From NCBI GenBank assembly GCA_905221605.1, contig CAJNDS010001317.1, forward strand, positions 1 to 23,385: a stretch of DNA of 23,385 bases, read 5' to 3'. The notes below the pieces were generated by a model. It saw only the letters and a list, made by a program, of their open reading frames with translations, ran no database searches and was not told the origin of the DNA. Source of the DNA: Symbiodinium natans (Eukaryota; Sar; Dinophyceae; Suessiales; Symbiodiniaceae). This document shows, one piece after another, positions 23,001-23,385 of this stretch (position 1 is its first letter; every line of letters starts with the position of its first letter). A program made the translations under genes and the position numbers.

Positions 23001-23338
23001 ATCGCGTGCGCGCATCTCTACTGTAGTTTTAAGTAGGGTTCAAGTTTTGAGATAATCCCTTAAATGGTCTATATAGGGCCCTCATTCCCCCTTTCCCGCC
23101 TCTCTACTGTAGTTTGAAGTAGGGTTCGAGTTTAGAGATAGTTACTTAAATGGTCTATATAGGGCCCTCATTCCCTCTTTCCCTACTAAGAACCAGGGGG
23201 TCCAGTAGCCCTCCTGAATTTCTGCACGCCTCCCAAAAACCCTTTGATCCTTCTGTACATCGCCCTAAGCTGCTGGCGAGAGGAGACCTCCTTTCCGCAC
23301 TGGAAGGATCTCGAAGGCTTCGGGCACGGCCAGCTGAG
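10925..23338 (+). CDS. Gene B: unknown multi-exon protein, 3' end beyond the window
   Basis: At least twelve likely exons on the + strand, codon-like and mostly joined in phase. Conspicuous segments in order: LVSAADASTFLAACAEG, LELQSALGEALGAGPGRALL, VRGFEPSLPTSDDRRSWGPR, RQLQERTRG, NAAILAQRLPGLVESVLESR, CYYVSFFKYHKKLSR, DAAFVVAAVERLIFEED, RTGQVVEDYLVRWLMGDDEE, VKLLLDNRTLLD, DIVVGAGHLGKGLI and WREETSFPHWKDLEGFGHGQ. Composition is helical and soluble, with no signal peptide or membrane segment seen. I recognise no family. The 5' end is open: either ATG at 10925, a later ATG at 16403, or continuation from gene A exon 12. Exons in the 4-kb stretch before 17954 are the least certain. Coordinates span introns. 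Confidence 0.6.
11114..11228. mobile_element. Family A inverted-repeat element, copy A4
   Basis: AGGATCATGGGTAGGTATAA at the left, CTTATAACCAATCATGAACTT at the right, with AACTGGTTAGAG inside. It begins about 10 nt after the candidate gene B exon 1 donor. Confidence 0.8.
11296..11333 (+). CDS. Gene B exon 2 (38 nt)
   Basis: Completes GGC, then reads ADVATPGESAAM, phase 0 at its end. Acceptor TTCAG and strong donor GTAAGC at 11334. A second frame (AQMLPPLENLQLW) is open but does not fit the phase of exon 3. Confidence 0.55.
11498..11580. repeat. TA/CA-rich microsatellite
   Basis: (TA)n and ACACACATA sequence within a gene B intron. Confidence 0.85.
11666..11720 (-). repeat. CCCTAAA array
   Basis: About seven units in the long intron after gene B exon 2. 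Confidence 0.93.
11721..12330. other. Intronic sequence with AT-rich patch
   Basis: Degenerate CCCTAAA-like words around 11880-11945, an AT-rich patch with TTATATTA words at 12125-12215, and a T/G tract at about 12228-12250. No gene recognised. Confidence 0.5.
12333..12480 (+). other. Possible exon-like open segment
   Basis: After a short CCCTAAA run and an acceptor-like GTGCAG at 12376, the frame reads GRVRDRNIYRLRPRATS and LLEKSVARARGLTR. Basic, GC-rich and open, but no phase argument or family supports it. Confidence 0.2.
12481..13540. other. Unique intronic or intergenic stretch
   Basis: About 1 kb without arrays or microsatellites. It contains a 188-codon reverse frame (12900-13466) that shows no domain and overlaps open frames on the other strand. 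No gene is supported. Confidence 0.4.
13541..13665 (-). repeat. CCCTAAA array before gene B exon 3
   Basis: About 17 units with CCCTCAA, CCCTAAG and CCCCAAA variants, ending about 20 nt before the acceptor. Confidence 0.95.
13687..13765 (+). CDS. Gene B exon 3
   Basis: Reads AATAQLELQSALGEALGA then GPGRALLS plus one base. Acceptor CCTGAG, donor GTGAAT at 13766. It is helical, Ala/Leu/Glu-rich and GC-rich, bracketed by CCCTAAA upstream and TTTAGGG downstream like the PAC2 exons. Confidence 0.65.
13781..13824 (+). repeat. TTTAGGG array after gene B exon 3
   Basis: Six units starting about 15 nt after the exon 3 donor. Its last unit abuts the family C element. Confidence 0.95.
13826..14042. 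mobile_element. Family C inverted-repeat element (217 bp) with internal palindrome
   Basis: The left end TACCCAGATCTTCCAAAACC and right end GGTTTGGGAAGATCTGGGTA form a terminal inverted repeat of about 25 bp with two mismatches. Inside, ATACTAAGGATCCTTAGTAT at 13976-13995 is a perfect 20-bp palindrome. No coding capacity. Confidence 0.85.
14043..14500. other. Unique intronic sequence
   Basis: Several short overlapping frames on both strands, none with a domain. A short segment GAGGTTGCGGCGGCC at about 14438-14452 has acceptor- and donor-like borders but is too short to support as an exon. Confidence 0.35.
14504..14613. mobile_element. Family A inverted-repeat element, copy A5 (best preserved)
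   Basis: AGGTTCGTGGGTAGTT at the left and AACTACCCACGAACCT at the right are perfect 16-bp inverted repeats. The pairing continues to about 27 bp with a few mismatches (...AGTAGGGT). 110 bp, no coding capacity. This copy defines the family. Confidence 0.92.
14874..14965. mobile_element. Family B-related element, copy B2
   Basis: The core AGTATAATCCCTATTAAGGG matches the interior of B1 (ATTATGATCCCTATTAAGGA), with GGATGT at the left and ACATCC at the right. More diverged than B1. Confidence 0.55.
14966..16390. other. Unique stretch, no gene supported
   Basis: About 1.4 kb of mixed sequence with many short overlapping frames up to 116 codons on both strands. I see no domain, no splice-bounded exon that fits gene B, and no heptamer array. 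Confidence 0.4.
16398..16436 (+). CDS. Gene B optional exon or alternative start (39 nt)
   Basis: Contains ATG 16403 and reads AMSVASKPEATP with acceptor AACAG and strong donor GTAAGC at 16437. Being 39 nt and phase 1 to 1, it could sit between exons 3 and 4 and give a proline-rich linker (EATP-PPGAAEE). Alternatively ATG 16403 is the true start of a separate downstream gene. Confidence 0.4.
16571..16644 (+). repeat. TTTAGGG array
   Basis: About nine units. It lies 34 nt after a donor-like GTAAGT at 16537, which ends the segment reading KVTAALT. Confidence 0.93.
16645..17285. other. Unique stretch with small inverted words
   Basis: No gene supported. GGTACCCCTACTATGGTAC and GACCCCCAAATAGTAGGATC near 16972-17035 partly mirror each other (CTACTAT / ATAGTAG), possibly a decayed small inverted-repeat element. 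Confidence 0.35.
17288..17339 (-). repeat. CCCTAAA array
   Basis: Seven units. With the TTTAGGG array at 17430 it brackets a 90-nt segment, as around confirmed exons. Confidence 0.95.
17430..17486 (+). repeat. TTTAGGG array
   Basis: About eight units. Confidence 0.95.
17474..17719 (-). CDS. Possible small secreted protein, antisense to the gene B intron
   Basis: An open frame reading MYFSLLLLVCVAQCEG (a good signal-peptide shape: hydrophobic core then small residues), then TRTETGCGTCWYVAQ, EFYPFNMMKVKDIQG and a C-terminal GHTQQNCTLPKP before a stop. The mature part would have about 65 residues and four cysteines. An upstream in-frame ATG would start 9 residues earlier (MRHHNGPTS). There is no homologue I recognise, and its end overlaps the TTTAGGG array, which weakens it. 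It may be chance. Confidence 0.22.
   Translation of the reverse strand: MYFSLLLLVCVAQCEGTRTETGCGTCWYVAQIAEFYPFNMMKVKDIQGTGIVTSSGFRCFVLHYAVDIPGHTQQNCTLPKP
17781..17935 (-). repeat. CCCTAAA array before gene B exon 4
   Basis: Degenerate then regular CCCTAAA units ending about 18 nt before the acceptor. Confidence 0.93.
17954..18038 (+). CDS. Gene B exon 4
   Basis: Reads PGAAEEVRGFEPSLPTSDD then RRSWGPRF plus two bases. Acceptor CCACAG, donor GTGCGG at 18039. The composition is clearly codon-like and the phases fit exon 5. An internal acceptor at 17972 would start the exon at VRGFEP in phase 0. Confidence 0.72.
18100..18560. other. AT-rich island with (ATAAT)n
   Basis: Sharply AT-rich compared with its flanks. 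It contains a (TATAA)n-type pentamer around 18120-18160 and TGATGTGATGT words. The 100-codon + frame starting in it has no domain. It could be an inserted element or organelle-derived piece, but nothing identifies it. Confidence 0.5.
18744..18769 (+). CDS. Gene B exon 5 (26-nt microexon)
   Basis: Reads RQLQERTR between split codons (GC+C = Ala at its start, G+GA = Gly at its end). Acceptor CTGAG, donor GTAGGG. It is the only segment found that reconciles the phases of exons 4 and 6, and a TTTAGGG array begins 4 nt after it. Confidence 0.65.
18773..18871 (+). repeat. TTTAGGG array at the start of gene B intron 5
   Basis: About 13 near-perfect units. Complementary to the CCCTAAA-like sequence that ends the same intron. 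Confidence 0.95.
18925..19172 (-). repeat. Degenerate CCCTAAA array at the end of gene B intron 5
   Basis: CCCTAAA mixed with ACACTAAA, CCCTCAA and CCCGAAA variants, ending about 11 nt before the exon 6 acceptor. Confidence 0.85.
19184..19244 (+). CDS. Gene B exon 6
   Basis: Completes GGA, then reads NAAILAQRLPGLVESVLES plus AG. Acceptor GGCAG, donor GTACAG at 19245. An amphipathic helical sequence, strongly codon-like. Confidence 0.8.
19273..19348 (+). repeat. TTTAGGG array at the start of gene B intron 6
   Basis: Seven good units and variants, 29 nt after the donor. Confidence 0.95.
19618..19666 (+). CDS. Gene B exon 7 (3' border unresolved)
   Basis: Completes AGA, then reads PCYYVSFFKYHKKLSR. 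Acceptor CCACAG. The frame continues TPYTRRAELC to a stop, so the donor lies before about 19698. GC at about 19684 or GA at about 19687 would give phase 0 as exon 8 needs. No GT donor is available. Confidence 0.6.
19700..20640. other. Intronic sequence with duplicated (GA)n-linked units
   Basis: TTTTAGCTGGCTAGCTTAAAC near 19980 recurs as TTTTGGCTGGCTAGCTTCAAG near 20122, each followed by purine (GA)n runs. GCAGGGCTTTGGG occurs after (GA)n at 20204 and again at 20336. G runs at about 20295 and 20523. No gene supported. Confidence 0.7.
20655..20695 (-). repeat. Short degenerate CCCTAAA run
   Basis: CCCTAAAACCCTGAG units about 80 nt before the exon 8 acceptor. Confidence 0.75.
20773..20824 (+). 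CDS. Gene B exon 8
   Basis: Reads DAAFVVAAVERLIFEED plus one base. Acceptor TTGCAG; donor GATTAG at 20825, a GA-type donor, which makes Ala (G+CC) with exon 9. A GA donor is unusual outside dinoflagellates but the phase agrees. Confidence 0.72.
20827..20896 (+). repeat. TTTAGGG array at the start of gene B intron 8
   Basis: Units TTTAGGG, CTTAGGGG and TTTCGGG starting at the donor itself. Confidence 0.88.
20900..21990. other. Gene B intron 8, unique part
   Basis: Mixed sequence with short open frames on both strands but no exon that fits the phase. A 166-codon + frame overlaps and includes exon 9, but its upstream portion is not supported as coding. Confidence 0.4.
21995..22078 (+). CDS. 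Gene B exon 9
   Basis: Completes GCC, then reads IVHSRPQRTGQVVEDYLVRW then LMGDDEE plus one base. Acceptor CTCACAG, donor GTCTAA at 22079. Strongly codon-like, acidic end. Confidence 0.8.
22083..22100 (-). repeat. Very short CCCTAAA run just after exon 9
   Basis: Two to three units directly after a 5' splice site, an exception to the usual orientation. Confidence 0.8.
22316..22349 (+). repeat. TTTAGGG array before exon 10
   Basis: Five units about 43 nt before a 3' splice site, an exception to the usual orientation. Confidence 0.95.
22393..22440 (+). CDS. Gene B exon 10 (3' border unresolved)
   Basis: Completes GGT, then reads VKLLLDNRTLLDRPP. Acceptor GGTGCAG. Reading on gives SRS then TAG at 22449-22451, so this is either the last coding exon of a gene or it uses a non-GT donor; GC at 22424 would join exon 11 in phase (RTL-DIVV). 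Confidence 0.65.
22456..22611 (+). repeat. TTTAGGG array after exon 10
   Basis: About 18 units with a few GGTTTGG and TTTAATTAGGG interruptions. Confidence 0.95.
22660..22704 (+). CDS. Gene B exon 11
   Basis: Reads DIVVGAGHLGKGLI plus AG. Acceptor CTTGCAG, donor GTACCA. The strand-glycine pattern IVVGAGHLGKG resembles motifs seen in nucleotide-binding and TraB-like proteins, but one short motif does not identify a family. Confidence 0.65.
22811..22887 (-). repeat. CCCTAAA array in intron 11 of gene B
   Basis: About ten near-perfect units plus CCTAAA variants. Confidence 0.95.
23015..23186 (+). repeat. Two-copy 86-bp tandem duplication
   Basis: TCTCTACTGTAGTTTTAAGT to the TTTCCC end at about 23098 repeats from 23101 with few changes. 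Each copy carries TAAATGGTCTATATAGGGCC and an AAGTAGGGTT word like that inside family A ends. Confidence 0.92.
23270..23338 (+). CDS. Gene B exon 12 (last in the window)
   Basis: Completes AGC with exon 11, then reads CWREETSFPHWKDLEGFGHG then QL plus AG. Acceptor CCCTAAG after a pyrimidine-rich stretch, donor GTGTGC at 23339. Strongly codon-like. The gene continues beyond the window. Confidence 0.75.
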
Positions 23339-23360
23339 GTGTGCCAACGGCAGAAGCAGA

Positions 23361-23385
23361 TTTTTTTTTTTTGGGGGGGGGGGGG
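23361..23385 (+). repeat. T(n)G(n) tract at the window edge
   Basis: About 12 T followed by about 13 G. Confidence 0.9.

Overview
This window looks like nuclear DNA of a dinoflagellate, most likely in or near the Symbiodiniaceae. The evidence is a large number of internal TTTAGGG/CCCTAAA (Arabidopsis-type telomere heptamer) arrays, tiny exons (26-142 nt) in long repeat-filled introns, GC and GA 5' splice sites beside GT, and both genes on the same strand. No bacterial-style gene exists here. Almost every long open frame is an artefact of simple repeats, and the real coding sequence is in short exons that had to be found by reading between the repeats.

Layout: 1-1200 is a ~40-bp minisatellite. 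1200-5085 is unique and degenerate sequence with long polypyrimidine, (CT)n, (CTCTTTT)n, TA and pentanucleotide microsatellites. About 5.1-9.9 kb holds gene A on the + strand. Twelve phase-compatible exons give a protein of about 250 residues that matches proteasome assembly chaperone 2 (PSMG2/PAC2; Add66 in yeast) from just after its N-terminus to its C-terminal W-[KR]-[IL]-P motif. The initiating exon was not found. About 10.9-23.34 kb holds gene B on the + strand. It has at least twelve likely exons, mostly phase-compatible, encodes a protein I cannot assign, and runs past the right edge. The boundary between A and B is uncertain: exon A12 may end the first protein or splice onward.

The introns carry dispersed inverted-repeat elements (families A, B and C here), tandem duplications, T(n)G(n) tracts and the heptamer arrays. 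The arrays are strongly oriented. TTTAGGG tends to lie just after 5' splice sites and CCCTAAA just before 3' splice sites, so the two ends of several introns are complementary in the pre-mRNA. This orientation, and the insertion of MITE-like elements close to splice sites, are the most interesting observations.

All exon calls rest on reading-frame logic, splice dinucleotides, phase agreement and recalled family similarity. No search or RNA evidence was available.
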